A stretch of 53,477 nucleotides of DNA, taken from Mycolicibacter engbaekii. GTDB lineage: Bacteria > Actinomycetota > Actinomycetes > Mycobacteriales > Mycobacteriaceae. The stretch spans positions 1 through 53,477 of the forward strand of contig NZ_LQOT01000039.1 in assembly GCF_002101585.1 (NCBI RefSeq), written 5' to 3'. The translations under genes and the position numbers were made by a program. Position 1 is the stretch's first letter. The number at the start of each line of letters is the position of its first letter. The notes under the pieces were generated by a model. The model was given only the letters and a program-made list of their open reading frames with translations, did no database searches and had not been told where the DNA came from. Shown here one piece after another: positions 41,908-53,413 of the stretch.

Positions 41908-42588
41908 TTATCCCCGTCGGGTTGCCGCGGTGTGCTCGTCGAGGGTGGTGGCCTTGTAGGCGTAGGCGCCCGCGACCGCACCGAGGAGCTGGGCGATCAG
42001 GTACACCCAGAGGTATTTCCAGGCGAAGACCCCCGACAGCATCAGGCCGAAGGTGATGGCGGGGTTGAACGCGCCGCCGGAGATGGCGCCCACCGCAACC
42101 ACGCCGACGGTCACCACGAACCCGATCGCCAGGCCGTAGAAGCTGTTGCCGGCGCTGTCTTTGCTGGTGGCGGTGTGCAGCACCACGTAACACAGCGCGA
42201 AGGTGAAGACCAGTTCGGCCAGGAACGCCGGCCAGAGGTTGCCGGTCAGGTCAAGTGCCCCGCCGGCGTACTTGTCGTGCCAGAGCCCGAAGCCCACACT
42301 GAACGCGGCCAGCGCGCCGACCAGTTGCGCAACGATGTAGGGGCCCAGGTCGGACAGCGGCAGGGCGCCCCTCAGATACGCCGCGACCGAGACGGCGGGG
42401 TTCAGATGGCCACCGGAGATGTGCCCGCTGGCATAGACCATCACCATCAGCACCGAGCCGATGCCCAGTGCGGTGGCGGCAACGCAGTCGGCGCCGGACA
42501 AGACGATTCCCAGCACCGCGAACATGAATACGAACGTCCCGATCATTTCGGTCAGATATTTACGCACCGCAGCGCTGCGATCAGCCAT
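41908..42588 (-). CDS. MIP-family channel (aquaporin/glycerol facilitator)
   Basis: 226 residues from ATG 42588 (GAAGGGA upstream; an in-frame codon at 42618 lacks one). Six membrane helices in two halves, each with its NPA loop: GGHLNPAVSVAAYL and GGAFNPAITFGLM. In the second half the residue after NPA is I, and the selectivity region is not glycerol-facilitator-like by eye, so a water channel is more likely; this is weak. As recalled, M. tuberculosis has no MIP gene at this place, so it is an insertion relative to the Rv1489-Rv1491c order. Confidence 0.9.
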   Translation of the reverse strand: MADRSAAVRKYLTEMIGTFVFMFAVLGIVLSGADCVAATALGIGSVLMVMVYASGHISGGHLNPAVSVAAYLRGALPLSDLGPYIVAQLVGALAAFSVGFGLWHDKYAGGALDLTGNLWPAFLAELVFTFALCYVVLHTATSKDSAGNSFYGLAIGFVVTVGVVAVGAISGGAFNPAITFGLMLSGVFAWKYLWVYLIAQLLGAVAGAYAYKATTLDEHTAATRRG

Positions 42589-42783
42589 TGATCCGGTCCC
42601 TTCAGTTGCGTCGAGCACATTGCGAATTGCTGTCGTGCCGGCCCAAGGGCACGTATTCGACTGTAACGACGGCCGGTACTGCCGGCGGTCAAAGCCGGAG
42701 GGCCTTACACCGAATTGTTGCCGGAATGCGCAGCGCCCCGTGTTGTTGGCCCGGCCCCGCCGGCAACGGCCGGCTGCCCGGGT

Positions 42784-43611
42784 TCAGCGGCGGCCGGACG
42801 GACACGTCACCGGGGCATCGCTTCCCGCCTCGGCATCGGCCGGTGCACCCGGCCCGGCCGGTTGCTCCCGTCGGTGCGCGCGCACCTCGTAGACCAGCAG
42901 CGACACCCCGACCGCGGCGGTGCACGCCGACACCGCGAACAGCAGCGGGCTGACGTCTCCGGTCAGGGCGTCCCCGAGCACCACCACAGCGGCCGTCCCC
43001 GGCAGCAGCCCGACCAGGGTGGCCAGGGTGTAGGGCGCCAGCCGCACCGCCGAGGCGCCCGCGGCGTAGTTGATCACCGAGAACGGGATCGCCGGAATCA
43101 GGCGCAGCGATATCACCGCCGGCCAGCCACGCCGGCGCAACCGGGCGTCCAGCGAGTCGAGACGGGGATGGTTGACCACCCGGCTCAGCTGCCAACCGAA
43201 GACACGCATGAGGATCAGCACTCCCACGGCACTGAGCGCGCTGGCCACCACCGCCAGGACGACGCCCAGCCAGGGGCCGAACAGCAAACCGGCGGCCAGT
43301 GTGAAGGCGGTCCGGGGGAACGGGAAGACCGTGACGACGGTGTGCGCCACCAGGAACGCCGCCGGGAACCACGGCCCCAGCGTCTGCGCCCAGTCGCGCA
43401 GCTGGACCGCGGTCGGCACCGGAACCAGCCAGGCCACCGCCAGCAGGCTCACAACCACCGCCGTCGTCAGTGCCAGCCGCCGCAGGGCGACCTGGCGCGC
43501 GGTGGCGACGAAGGTCGACCACGCGCCGCGCAGCACGTGTGGGAAACGGGTCGCGGCGGTCCTCACGGCAGCAAGACTACGGGCCGTCGGTGAACGCATT
43601 GCGTCGCTCAA
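42784..43611 (-). CDS. TVP38/TMEM64 (VTT domain) membrane protein
   Basis: 275 residues from ATG 43611. First membrane helix LALTTAVVVSLLAVAWLVPV, then the VTT/DedA-like core: GPWFPAAFLVAHTVVTVFPFPRTAFTLAAGLLFG, the re-entrant segment ending FSVINYAAGASAVRL, and final helices. RLIPAIPFSVINYAAG is the family signature. Related proteins are lipid scramblases or membrane-stress factors. The C-terminal 40 residues are polar and disordered (REQPAGPGAPADAEAG). Counterpart of Rv1491c; divergent from mutA. The 195 bp before the MIP gene holds nothing I can name. Confidence 0.88.
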   Translation of the reverse strand: MSDAMRSPTARSLAAVRTAATRFPHVLRGAWSTFVATARQVALRRLALTTAVVVSLLAVAWLVPVPTAVQLRDWAQTLGPWFPAAFLVAHTVVTVFPFPRTAFTLAAGLLFGPWLGVVLAVVASALSAVGVLILMRVFGWQLSRVVNHPRLDSLDARLRRRGWPAVISLRLIPAIPFSVINYAAGASAVRLAPYTLATLVGLLPGTAAVVVLGDALTGDVSPLLFAVSACTAAVGVSLLVYEVRAHRREQPAGPGAPADAEAGSDAPVTCPSGRR

Positions 43612-43674
43612 ATGGAGTTTCGCCGGTGGGCATACCTCGTCCGTGCCGGCCGATGGGGATCATTTAGCCTGGTT

Positions 43675-43708
43675 GACACGTGTCGGGTAGCACTTCGAGA
43701 GCTACCCG
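43675..43708. promoter_or_regulatory. Palindrome plus inverted repeat upstream of mutA
   Basis: A 10-base palindrome GACACGTGTC (43675-43684) abuts an 8-base inverted repeat CGGGTAGC / GCTACCCG (43684-43691 and 43701-43708, nine-base spacer). TTGACA (43673-43678) could be a -35. It ends 22 bases before the mutA GTG. A likely operator or attenuator stem for the mut operon; the regulator is unknown. Confidence 0.5.
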
Positions 43709-43730
43709 CGAGTAACCACAGGAGTTTCCG

Positions 43731-45644
43731 GTGTCAATCGACGTGTCCGCAGACCCCGCCGGTATGGAGCAGGCCCGGGCTCGGTGGCGTGCCGCTGTTG
43801 CCGGGGTGCTGGCCAAGAGCACGCGCCGCGAAGCCGCCGACATCGAGGCGGAGACCGGCGGTGAGCCCGAACGGCTGCTGGACACCCCCGTCGAGGGGCT
43901 GGCGGGCGACGGCGGATTCGCCATTCGCCCGCTCTACACCTCGTTCGACGCACTGCCCGAGCAGCCCCTGCCCGGCCAGTGGCCCTTCGTCCGCGGCGCC
44001 GACCCCACCCGCGACGTCAACACCGGATGGAAGGTGGCCGAGGCGTTTCCCAACGGCTCGGGTTCTGCCGCCGACACCAACGCCGCAGTCCTAACGGCGC
44101 TGACCGAGGGCGCCAGCGCCCTGGTCCTGCGGGTCGGCGAGGAGGGCGTACCGGCCGCGCAGCTGCGGCAGGTCTTCGACGACGTCTACCTGGGCCTGGT
44201 GCCGGTGCTCCTCGACGGAGCGGGCGCCGGCGACTACACCGCCGCGGCCGAGACCATGCTGGCCCTGGTCGACGCGCTGGAACCGGGCGATCGGGCCAAC
44301 CTGTCGGTGGACCTGGGTGCCGATCCGCTGACCGCGCCGCTGACGCAGCGCGCGGCGCCGTCCACCGAGGACGTGGTCGCGGTGGCGACGCGTTGCGCCG
44401 AGCGCCGGGGCGTGCGGGCCATCGCCGTCAACGGTCCCGGCCTGCACAACCTGGGCGCCGGTGCCGCCGACGAGCTGGCGGGAGTGCTGGCCGCGGCGGT
44501 CGCTTACCTGCGTCTGCTCACCGAAGCCGGCCTGCCGGTGGCCGACGCCGCCCGCCAGATCAGCTTCCGGATCGCCGCCGACGATGACCAGTTCATCACC
44601 ATCGCCAAAATCCGTGCGGCGCGCCAGCTTTGGGCGCGGGTTGCCGAGGTGGCCGGAGCGCCGGAAGCCGGCGGCGCCCTGATTCATGCCGAGACCTCAC
44701 TGGCGATGATGACCCAGCGGGACCCCTGGGTGAACATGCTGCGCACCACTTTGGCTGCCTTCGGCGCCGGCGTCGGCGGCGCGGACACCGTGCTGGTCTG
44801 GCCGTTCGACACTGCGATCCCCGGCGGGCAGCCGGGCACCTCGGCGACGTTCTCCCGGCGGATCGCGCGCAACACCCAGCTGCTGCTCCTGGAGGAGTCG
44901 CACCTGGGCCAGGTGCTGGACCCCGCCGGCGGATCCTGGTTCGTCGAAGACCTCACCGAGCAGCTGGCGCAGCAGGCGTGGCGGCAGTTCCAGGAGCTCG
45001 AAAAATACGCAGCGCTCGGCGGATTCCAGGCCGCCCGCGAGCACCTCGGCGAGCGGATCGCCGGAGTCGCCGCCGCCCGGGCCGAGAACGTCGCCCACCG
45101 GCGCAGCGCCATCACCGGGGTCAACGAGTACCCCAACCTGGACGAGCCGCCGTTGCCGGCCTCGGCGACCACCGCCGACCCGGCGGGCCTGCGGCGTTAC
45201 GCGGCGCAGTTCGAGGCTCTGCGCGACCGCTCCGACGCCTACCTGGCGCGCACCGGCGCCCGGCCGCAGGTGCTGCTGCTGCCGCTGGGGCCCATGGCCG
45301 AACACAACATCCGGACCACCTTCGCCACCAACCTGCTGGCCTCCGGCGGTATCGCGGCGATCAACCCCGGGACGGTCGGCGCCGAGCAGGTGGCCGCGGC
45401 TGCGGCGCAGGCCGGCTCGCCGGAGGTGGCGGTGCTGTGCGGCAGCGACGCCCGCTACGGCGACGAAGCCGCCGCGGTGGTCGGGGCGGCGCGCGCCGCA
45501 GGCATCGCCCGGGTCTACCTTGCCGGCCCGGCGAAGGCCGTGGGGGACCAGGGCGACCCCGAAAACCGGCCGGACGACTACCTGACGATGAAAATCGATG
45601 CCGTAGCGGTGTTGTCGGACCTACTGACCCGATTGGGGGCCTGA
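43731..45644 (+). CDS. mutA: Methylmalonyl-CoA mutase small (beta) subunit
   Basis: 637 residues from GTG 43731, with AGGAG seven bases upstream. Homologous to MutB along its length but catalytically silent: the C-terminal cobalamin fold ([27 protein letters not shown]) has lost the DxHxxG motif that coordinates cobalt. It pairs with MutB to form the heterodimer that interconverts succinyl-CoA and (R)-methylmalonyl-CoA. In mycobacteria this links propionate and cholesterol breakdown, the TCA cycle and the supply of methylmalonyl-CoA for methyl-branched lipids. A little longer than the M. tuberculosis protein (615). mutB starts five bases after its stop. Confidence 0.95.
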   Translation: MSIDVSADPAGMEQARARWRAAVAGVLAKSTRREAADIEAETGGEPERLLDTPVEGLAGDGGFAIRPLYTSFDALPEQPLPGQWPFVRGADPTRDVNTGWKVAEAFPNGSGSAADTNAAVLTALTEGASALVLRVGEEGVPAAQLRQVFDDVYLGLVPVLLDGAGAGDYTAAAETMLALVDALEPGDRANLSVDLGADPLTAPLTQRAAPSTEDVVAVATRCAERRGVRAIAVNGPGLHNLGAGAADELAGVLAAAVAYLRLLTEAGLPVADAARQISFRIAADDDQFITIAKIRAARQLWARVAEVAGAPEAGGALIHAETSLAMMTQRDPWVNMLRTTLAAFGAGVGGADTVLVWPFDTAIPGGQPGTSATFSRRIARNTQLLLLEESHLGQVLDPAGGSWFVEDLTEQLAQQAWRQFQELEKYAALGGFQAAREHLGERIAGVAAARAENVAHRRSAITGVNEYPNLDEPPLPASATTADPAGLRRYAAQFEALRDRSDAYLARTGARPQVLLLPLGPMAEHNIRTTFATNLLASGGIAAINPGTVGAEQVAAAAAQAGSPEVAVLCGSDARYGDEAAAVVGAARAAGIARVYLAGPAKAVGDQGDPENRPDDYLTMKIDAVAVLSDLLTRLGA

Positions 45645-45649
45645 GCGCC

Positions 45650-47938
<2,289 letters not shown>

Positions 47939-48928
47939 ATGGCCGACAACGTGTCCGACACCGTCGCCGAGTTGGCGGCGGCGGTGCGCGCCGGGGACCG
48001 CTCCGTGCTTCCCCGGGCGATCACCCTGGTCGAGTCGACCCGACCCGACCACCGTCAGCAGGCGCAGGAACTGCTGCTGGCTCTGCTGCCGGATGCCGGC
48101 GGGGCACGCCGAGTGGGCATCACCGGTGTTCCCGGTGTGGGCAAGTCCACCACCATCGAAGCGCTCGGAATGCACCTCGTCGAGCAGGGGCACCGGGTGG
48201 CGGTGCTGGCCGTCGACCCGTCGTCGACGCGCACCGGCGGGTCGATCCTCGGGGACAAAACCCGCATGCAGCGGCTCGGCGCGCACGAACGCGCCTACAT
48301 CCGGCCGTCACCGACGTCGGGAACTCTGGGCGGGGTCGCCAAGGCCACCCGCGAGACGGTGGTGCTGTTGGAGGCCGCCGGTTTCGACGTGATTCTGATC
48401 GAGACCGTCGGCGTCGGCCAGTCCGAGGTCACCGTCGCCAACATGGTCGACACCTTCGTCTTCTTGACGTTGGCCCGCACCGGGGACCAGTTGCAGGGCA
48501 TCAAAAAGGGTGTCCTGGAACTTGCCGACATCGTGGTGGTCAACAAGGCCGACGGCCACCACCTCGCCGAGGCGCGGGCCGCCGCCCGGGAACTGTCGGC
48601 AGCGATCCGGCTCATCTACCCGCGTGAGACGCTCTGGCGACCTCCGGTGCTGACCATGAGCGCAATCGAGGGCACCGGGGTGGCGGAGTTCTGGGAGACG
48701 GTGGAGCGGCACCGGCAGACGCTGATCGACGCCGGCGAGTTCGAGGCCCGGCGGCGGGCGCAGCAGGTGGAGTGGACACACCAGCTGGTGCGCGACGCGG
48801 TGCTCGAACGCGCGCTGTCCGCCCCCGCGGTGCGCGCGGTGCGGACCGAAGTGGAAGAACAGGTACTCAGCGGGGAGCTGACCCCCGCGCTGGCGGCCCA
48901 GCGCATCCTCGAGGCAGTCTGGGACTAG
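47939..48928 (+). CDS. meaB: G-protein chaperone MeaB of methylmalonyl-CoA mutase
   Basis: 329 residues; ATG 47939 follows the mutB TAG directly. SIMIBI-class GTPase (ArgK/MeaB): Walker A GVPGVGKST, VDPSSTRTGGSILGDKTRM (base-loop and switch), ETVGVGQSE, and NKADGHH (G4 NKxD). It loads cobalamin into the mutase, protects it from inactivation and ejects damaged cofactor. In M. tuberculosis the toxin-antitoxin pair mazEF4 lies between mutB and this gene; here nothing does. The C-terminus forms the dimerisation arm. Confidence 0.95.
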   Translation: MADNVSDTVAELAAAVRAGDRSVLPRAITLVESTRPDHRQQAQELLLALLPDAGGARRVGITGVPGVGKSTTIEALGMHLVEQGHRVAVLAVDPSSTRTGGSILGDKTRMQRLGAHERAYIRPSPTSGTLGGVAKATRETVVLLEAAGFDVILIETVGVGQSEVTVANMVDTFVFLTLARTGDQLQGIKKGVLELADIVVVNKADGHHLAEARAAARELSAAIRLIYPRETLWRPPVLTMSAIEGTGVAEFWETVERHRQTLIDAGEFEARRRAQQVEWTHQLVRDAVLERALSAPAVRAVRTEVEEQVLSGELTPALAAQRILEAVWD

Positions 48929-48991
48929 GCGTCGCACCCGAATCTATCTGTCGGTTGCGGTAATTCGACTTATGGCAGCCTTCCGGCGGAG

Positions 48992-49004
48992 TAGATTGCC
49001 AGGT
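48992..49004 (+). promoter_or_regulatory. Candidate leaderless -10 for lipL
   Basis: TAGATT at 48992-48997 with seven bases to ATG 49005, the layout of a leaderless mycobacterial promoter. It falls inside the longer reading from ATG 48972 and so argues for the shorter start. Confidence 0.45.
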
Positions 49005-50270
49005 ATGACACAGTTTTTCCAGGGCTCGGCGGCAGGTTTGCCGGCGAACATACGCGGCGCGGCCGACCCGAACTTCTCCTGGGCGGTGCGTGCCTTCGCG
49101 GCGGCGTTCCCGGGCCGGCGCTTCGGCGGCGGCGCCCTGGCTGTGTACCTGGACGGTAAGCCGGTCGTGGACGTCTGGACCGGTTGGGCGGACCGGGCCG
49201 GGCGGGTTCCCTGGTCGGCCGACACCGGCGCGATGGTCTTCTCGGCCACCAAAGGCGCGGCCTCGACGGTGATCCACCGACTGGTCGACCGCGGCCTCAT
49301 CGACTACGACATGCCGGTCGCCCGGTATTGGCCGGAGTTCGCGGCCCGGGGTAAGGCCGCGATCACGGTGCGCGAGCTGATGGGGCACCGGGCCGGGCTG
49401 ACCCACCTCAACGGTGTCAGCAGGGCCGACCTGTTGGACCACCGGGCGATGGAGGCGCGGCTGGCCGCGGCGGCCCCGGGGCCCGAACGCGGAAAGCCCG
49501 CCTATCACGCACTCACCTATGGGTGGCTGCTGTCCGGGCTGGCCCGCGGCGTCACCGGCATGAGCATGCGGGAGCTGTTCCGCTCCGAGCTCGCCGGGCC
49601 GCTGGGAATCGACGGACTGCACCTGGGCCGTCCGCCGGTCGACGCGCCGACCCGGGCCGCGGAGATCATCATGCCCCAGCGCAGCCGATCGAACCGGATG
49701 GTGAACCTGCTGGCGCCCAAGGCCGCCGCGCTGCTGCCCTACGGGGGTTTCGGCGCGATCTATTTCCCCGGTGTGATGGACGCGGTGCGCGGCGACATCC
49801 CGCTGCTGGACACCGAAGCCGCCGCCGTCAACGGGGTGGCCACCGCGCGCGGCTTGGCCCGCCTGTACGGCGCACTGGCCAACGGCGGCCAGATCGACGG
49901 CACCCAGTTGTTGTCGCGGCGGACCGTGGACGGCCTGAACGGCCGGCGCTCCTTGCAGCTGGACCGCACGGTCGTGATCCCGCTGGCGTTCCATCTGGGC
50001 TATCACGCGGTTCCGTTCGGTTCCGCGCTGCCCGGCTACGGCCACATCGGGCTGGGCGGTTCGATGGGCTGGGCCGACCCGGCTTCCGGGCTGGCGATCG
50101 GTTTCGTGCACAACCGGCTACTGACCCCGTTCATCGGCGTCGACCACGGCGGTTTCGTGGCCACCGCGGCGCTCATCCGCCGAGGCGCGGCCCAGGCACG
50201 CCGGAAGGGCTACACCCCGGTGCCGCAGCTGGGGGAGCCGTTCGCGCAGCCCGACGCCGCAACCGGCTAG
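49005..50270 (+). CDS. lipL: Serine beta-lactamase-fold esterase LipL
   Basis: 421 residues from ATG 49005, chosen for the TAGATT -10 seven bases before it; ATG 48972 would add eleven residues. Class C beta-lactamase/penicillin-binding fold: nucleophile motif SATK in VFSATKGAAS, YxN-like Tyr in ALTYGWLLSG and a late HIGLGGSMG where KTG-type residues sit. Family VIII esterases of this kind hydrolyse short and medium acyl esters; M. tuberculosis LipL (429 residues, Rv1497) is surface-exposed. The alignment to it that I recall is close end to end (FGGGALAVYLDG, GLHLGRPP, AEIIMPQ). No signal peptide is obvious. Confidence 0.9.
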   Translation: MTQFFQGSAAGLPANIRGAADPNFSWAVRAFAAAFPGRRFGGGALAVYLDGKPVVDVWTGWADRAGRVPWSADTGAMVFSATKGAASTVIHRLVDRGLIDYDMPVARYWPEFAARGKAAITVRELMGHRAGLTHLNGVSRADLLDHRAMEARLAAAAPGPERGKPAYHALTYGWLLSGLARGVTGMSMRELFRSELAGPLGIDGLHLGRPPVDAPTRAAEIIMPQRSRSNRMVNLLAPKAAALLPYGGFGAIYFPGVMDAVRGDIPLLDTEAAAVNGVATARGLARLYGALANGGQIDGTQLLSRRTVDGLNGRRSLQLDRTVVIPLAFHLGYHAVPFGSALPGYGHIGLGGSMGWADPASGLAIGFVHNRLLTPFIGVDHGGFVATAALIRRGAAQARRKGYTPVPQLGEPFAQPDAATG

Positions 50271-50334
50271 CGCCCCGTGCCCCGGGTGGGCCGGTCCGGG
50301 GCCGGGGACTCCCAGAGGTACGGCGGGCCGCCGG

Positions 50335-50346
50335 TAGGGTTGGCGC
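50335..50346 (+). promoter_or_regulatory. Candidate leaderless -10 for the tesA-like gene
   Basis: TAGGGT at 50335-50340, six bases before GTG 50347. No ribosome site precedes this start. Confidence 0.45.
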
Positions 50347-51063
50347 GTGACTGACCGCACGCCGAAGCTCTACATCTTCCCGCACGCCGGCGGATCGCCG
50401 CAGTACTACGTCGAGTTCTCCAAGGCGTTCACCACCGACGTCAAACGGATCGGGGTGCAGTATCCCGGCAAGGGCGGAACGCATGACCTCGGCGCTTTCA
50501 CCAGCATCGACGACCTCGCCGACCAGGTCTGCAAGACCGTTGCGCCGCCCACGTCCTCCGACGGGCCGGTGGCCTTCTTCGGGCACAGCATGGGCGCGCT
50601 GCTGGCTTTCGAGGTCGCGCGCCGGTTCGAGGCGGACGGACACCGGATCGCCGCCCTGTTCGTCTCGGCGGCCGGGGCTCCGGGACGGGCGGGCTACGAC
50701 AACATCCCCGAGTCCGACCGCGGCCTGCTGGATGCGATGAGCTCGATGACGGGCGTCAACCCCGAGTTCCTGGAGAACGAGGAGTTCGCGGCCAAGATTC
50801 TGCCCACCCTGCGCGGCCTCAAAGCCATCGCGAACTACGACTGCCCGCCGGAGGCGCAGGTGTCGTGCCCCATATTCGCCTTCCATGGTGACGAAGACGA
50901 CGTCGCGACCGACGAAAAAGTGGGGCCCTGGGCGCAGCGCACCACCGGGGAGTTCAGTGCGCGGGTGTTCACCGCGCCCGGTCACCACTTCTACCTCAAC
51001 GATCACCTGACCGAACTGGTCGGCGACATCGAAGGCAAGCTCGCGCGGCTGCTCGAGCGCTGA
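50347..51063 (+). CDS. tesA: Type II thioesterase, TesA-like
   Basis: 238 residues from GTG 50347. Alpha/beta-hydrolase: FPHAGGSPQYY (oxyanion hole), nucleophile GHSMG (FFGHSMGALLAFEV), catalytic Asp in FAFHGDEDDVA and His in PGHHFYLND. Residues match M. tuberculosis TesA (Rv2928) closely as I recall it (VKRIGVQYPGK, PTLRGLKAIANYDCPPE, DIEGKL). TesA edits or releases acyl chains from the PpsA-E polyketide synthases of phthiocerol dimycocerosate synthesis. A FadD26-like gene follows, as in that locus, which supports the role. It is about 20 residues shorter at the N-terminus than TesA. Confidence 0.88.
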   Translation: MTDRTPKLYIFPHAGGSPQYYVEFSKAFTTDVKRIGVQYPGKGGTHDLGAFTSIDDLADQVCKTVAPPTSSDGPVAFFGHSMGALLAFEVARRFEADGHRIAALFVSAAGAPGRAGYDNIPESDRGLLDAMSSMTGVNPEFLENEEFAAKILPTLRGLKAIANYDCPPEAQVSCPIFAFHGDEDDVATDEKVGPWAQRTTGEFSARVFTAPGHHFYLNDHLTELVGDIEGKLARLLER

Positions 51064-51611
51064 CATCTCCGCCATTTCCGCCCGGCGCGCAGTCCTGGAT
51101 TCGCCGCCGTGACGGGCGACATCGGTGGTGCGGTAATGAGTTCTCCGCTACTATGGCGGACTGCTGTATCTGCGCTGCTTGACAGCCACAAATTGCCTGT
51201 CAGCTGTGCGACCGTGATAGCCTCCGCGGGAGGGAAACACCTGGGATGTCGGGGTCCAAGGAGTTCTTGCGAAGGTTCCATACATCCAGAAGGGGTACCC
51301 GTGTCGATGATCGAATCCTCCGCACCGGCCATGGCTGCCGGGCGATCTCGGCGCCTGGAGGTCCCCGCCCCCGTCTTGGCTCGGCACTGCCAGCAACCGA
51401 CCTGCGCTGGGGTTGACGTATTCAGCTGAGCAATTCCGTTTGGGGTGCTCGCAACGTCTGATCTCGCGGGGGAAGCATCCCTAAATGTCGCTCACCCAAT
51501 TGCATACCTCCGCTGTGCAGGGACCGTGCACAGCGAAACCGTCAGCTCGGACACCGTGCGGGGCGAAGAGCTCCGCAGGTGAGGGTGACAGCACAAGGAG
51601 AAGACAACGCA
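51064..51611 (+). promoter_or_regulatory. Long leader/promoter region of the fadD26-like gene
   Basis: 548 bp between tesA and fadD26, less GC-biased than the genes around it. It contains an inverted pair TGACAG (51180-51185) and CTGTCA (51197-51202), a possible operator; TTGACA at 51179-51184 as a possible -35; a small reading frame at 51301-51429; and the AAGGAG ribosome site of fadD26 at 51595-51600. In M. tuberculosis a long regulated region and one small gene (Rv2929) lie at the same place. Confidence 0.5.
51301..51429 (+). CDS. Possible 42-residue leader protein
   Basis: GTG 51301 is preceded by AAGGGG at good spacing and opens a 42-codon frame (MSMIESSAPAMAAGRSRR...) ending at the TGA at 51427-51429. 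It is basic in the middle and has two cysteines (RHCQQPTC). The same frame is open back to 51109, but without a ribosome site there. It occupies the place of Rv2929 in M. tuberculosis. Could be a regulatory upstream frame or a small protein; unproven. Confidence 0.4.
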   Translation: MSMIESSAPAMAAGRSRRLEVPAPVLARHCQQPTCAGVDVFS

Positions 51612-53369
51612 ATGTCGGCACATGAAACGCACATCCCGACCCTGTTGGCGAACCTGGAACGGGACAAGCCGGATGCCCCGGCCTACACCTTCATCGACTA
51701 CGACGTCGACCCTGCCGGCTACCGGGAGACCCTGACGTGGTCCCAGCTGCGCAACCGGGTGCGCGTGGTTGCTGCCGAGCTCGCGACCTGCGCGTCGCCG
51801 GGCGACCGGGTCGCGATCCTGGCGCCGCAGAGCCTGGAGTACGTCGTCGGATTCTACGGTGCACTCGAGGCGGGCATGATCGCCGTTCCGTTGCCGGTGC
51901 CGATGTTCGGCGTGCACGACGAGCGGGTGTCGGCGGCCCTGCGCGACAGCTCGCCCTCGGCGATCCTGACGACGACGGCGGCTGTCGGCGACATCGCCAG
52001 CTCCATCAAGGGCCTGGCCGGCAAGACGCCGGTGGTCATCGAGATCGACGCCCTGGACCTGGACTCCGAGCCGGCGTTCGCGCCGTCGGCGACCGCGCAC
52101 ACCAAGGTCGCGTTCCTGCAGTACACGTCCGGCTCGACCCGTACCCCGGCCGGTGTCATGGTCACCCACACCAACGCCGTCTCGAACATGGTGCAGATGG
52201 CTTCGGACACCTTCGCGCTGACCGGCGGCATGGCACCGCCGGAGCTCAACGTGGTGTCGTGGATGCCCTTCTACCACGACCTGGGCCTGCTCGGCACCGT
52301 CATCTACCCGATGGTGCTGCAGGTGCACACGGTGCACATGAGCCCGATGGCGTTTTTGGCCAAGCCGTCCCGGTGGATGCAGGAACTGGCCAAGGCCCCG
52401 GTCGGTTTCACCGGCGGGCCGAACTTCGCCTATGAGCTGGCCGTGCGGCGGACCTCCGACGAGGACATGGCCGGGCTCACCCTGGGCAACGTGCACACCT
52501 TCTGTTTCGGTGCCGAGCGGATTCACGCCGCGACGCTGCGCCGGTTCGTCGACCGGTTCGCCAAGTTCGACCTGAACCCGGCGGCGCTGCGGCCCGGATA
52601 CGGGCTGGCCGAGGCGAGCGTCTACCTCACCTCCAACACTCCTGGCAACCCGCCGCCGACCGCGCGCTTCGACTACACGAAGCTGGCGGCAGGGACCGCT
52701 GAGCCGGGTGGGGCCGAGGGCGGGGTGGAACTGGTCAGCTGCGGGGTGCCACGCGCGTGCACCGTGCGTATCGTGGACCCGGAAACCCAGACCGAGAACC
52801 CCGAGGGGAAGGTAGGCGAGATCTGGGCGCACGGCCCCAACGTTGCGGCCGGCTATTGGCACAACCAGCAAGCCACTGAGGCGACTTTCGGCGGCAAGCT
52901 GGTCAATCCGTCGCCCGGGACGCCGCAGGGACCCTGGCTGATGACCGGTGACCTCGGCGTCATCTCCGGCGGCGAACTGTACATCGTCGGGCGAATCAAG
53001 GACCTGCTGATCGTGGATGGACGCAACCACTATCCGGACGACATCGAGGCCACCGTCCAGGAGATCACCGGTGGGCGCGTCGCGGCAATCTCGATCCCGA
53101 ACAGCGAGTCCGAGCAGCTCGTCACGATCGCCGAGTTGAAGAACAAGGGGGGATCCGAGGAGGAGATCCTGGATCGGCTGACCGAGGTTCGACGTAAGGT
53201 GACCGCCGCGCTGTCCAAGGCGCACGGCTTGGTGAGCGGGGACCTGGTTCTGGTTCCGCCGGGCGCCATCCCGATCACCACCAGCGGCAAGATTCGTCGC
53301 TCCAGCTGTGTGGAGATCTATCAGCGGGATGGGTTCGAGCGACTGGATGCGACTGCTCGGTCTGTATGA
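51612..53369 (+). CDS. fadD26: Long-chain fatty-acyl-AMP ligase, FadD26-like
   Basis: 585 residues from ATG 51612 (AAGGAG upstream). ANL-superfamily adenylating enzyme: P-loop YTSGSTRTPAG (A3), WMPFYHDLGL, GYGLAEASVYLTS (A5), TGDLGVISGGELYIVGRIKDLLIVDGRNHYPDDIE (A7-A8) and a late TTSGKIRRS lysine. The sequence between the lobes includes the extra segment that makes FAALs release acyl-AMP to an acyl carrier protein rather than to CoA. End-to-end resemblance to M. tuberculosis FadD26 (583) as recalled is strong. It would load a long acyl chain on the polyketide synthase encoded next. The specific lipid made is not known. Confidence 0.9.
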   Translation: MSAHETHIPTLLANLERDKPDAPAYTFIDYDVDPAGYRETLTWSQLRNRVRVVAAELATCASPGDRVAILAPQSLEYVVGFYGALEAGMIAVPLPVPMFGVHDERVSAALRDSSPSAILTTTAAVGDIASSIKGLAGKTPVVIEIDALDLDSEPAFAPSATAHTKVAFLQYTSGSTRTPAGVMVTHTNAVSNMVQMASDTFALTGGMAPPELNVVSWMPFYHDLGLLGTVIYPMVLQVHTVHMSPMAFLAKPSRWMQELAKAPVGFTGGPNFAYELAVRRTSDEDMAGLTLGNVHTFCFGAERIHAATLRRFVDRFAKFDLNPAALRPGYGLAEASVYLTSNTPGNPPPTARFDYTKLAAGTAEPGGAEGGVELVSCGVPRACTVRIVDPETQTENPEGKVGEIWAHGPNVAAGYWHNQQATEATFGGKLVNPSPGTPQGPWLMTGDLGVISGGELYIVGRIKDLLIVDGRNHYPDDIEATVQEITGGRVAAISIPNSESEQLVTIAELKNKGGSEEEILDRLTEVRRKVTAALSKAHGLVSGDLVLVPPGAIPITTSGKIRRSSCVEIYQRDGFERLDATARSV

Positions 53370-53413
53370 CAGATGACGAGCTGCTCGCGTGGCTCACGGG
53401 GAGGTTGAGTTGA
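53366..53413 (+). CDS. 15-codon minigene linking fadD26 and the next gene
   Basis: ATG 53366 overlaps the fadD26 stop (ATGA) and reads MTDDELLAWLTGRLS before TGA 53411-53413, which in turn overlaps TTG 53410 of the next frame. It may be a coupling peptide, or the start of an acyl carrier domain (compare ADLRHWL at the start of PpsA) cut by a frameshift. Very short, so low confidence. Confidence 0.35.
   Translation: MTDDELLAWLTGRLS

Noticed and set aside
43612..43730. Cobalamin riboswitch ahead of mutA
   Set aside because: Too short, and no B12-box sequence is present; only palindromes.
44630..45649. Long open frame continuing mutB upstream through mutA (would give over 1100 residues)
   Set aside because: The extra part is Arg/Gly/Pro-rich shadow sequence inside mutA; the known MutB N-terminus begins at ATG 45650.
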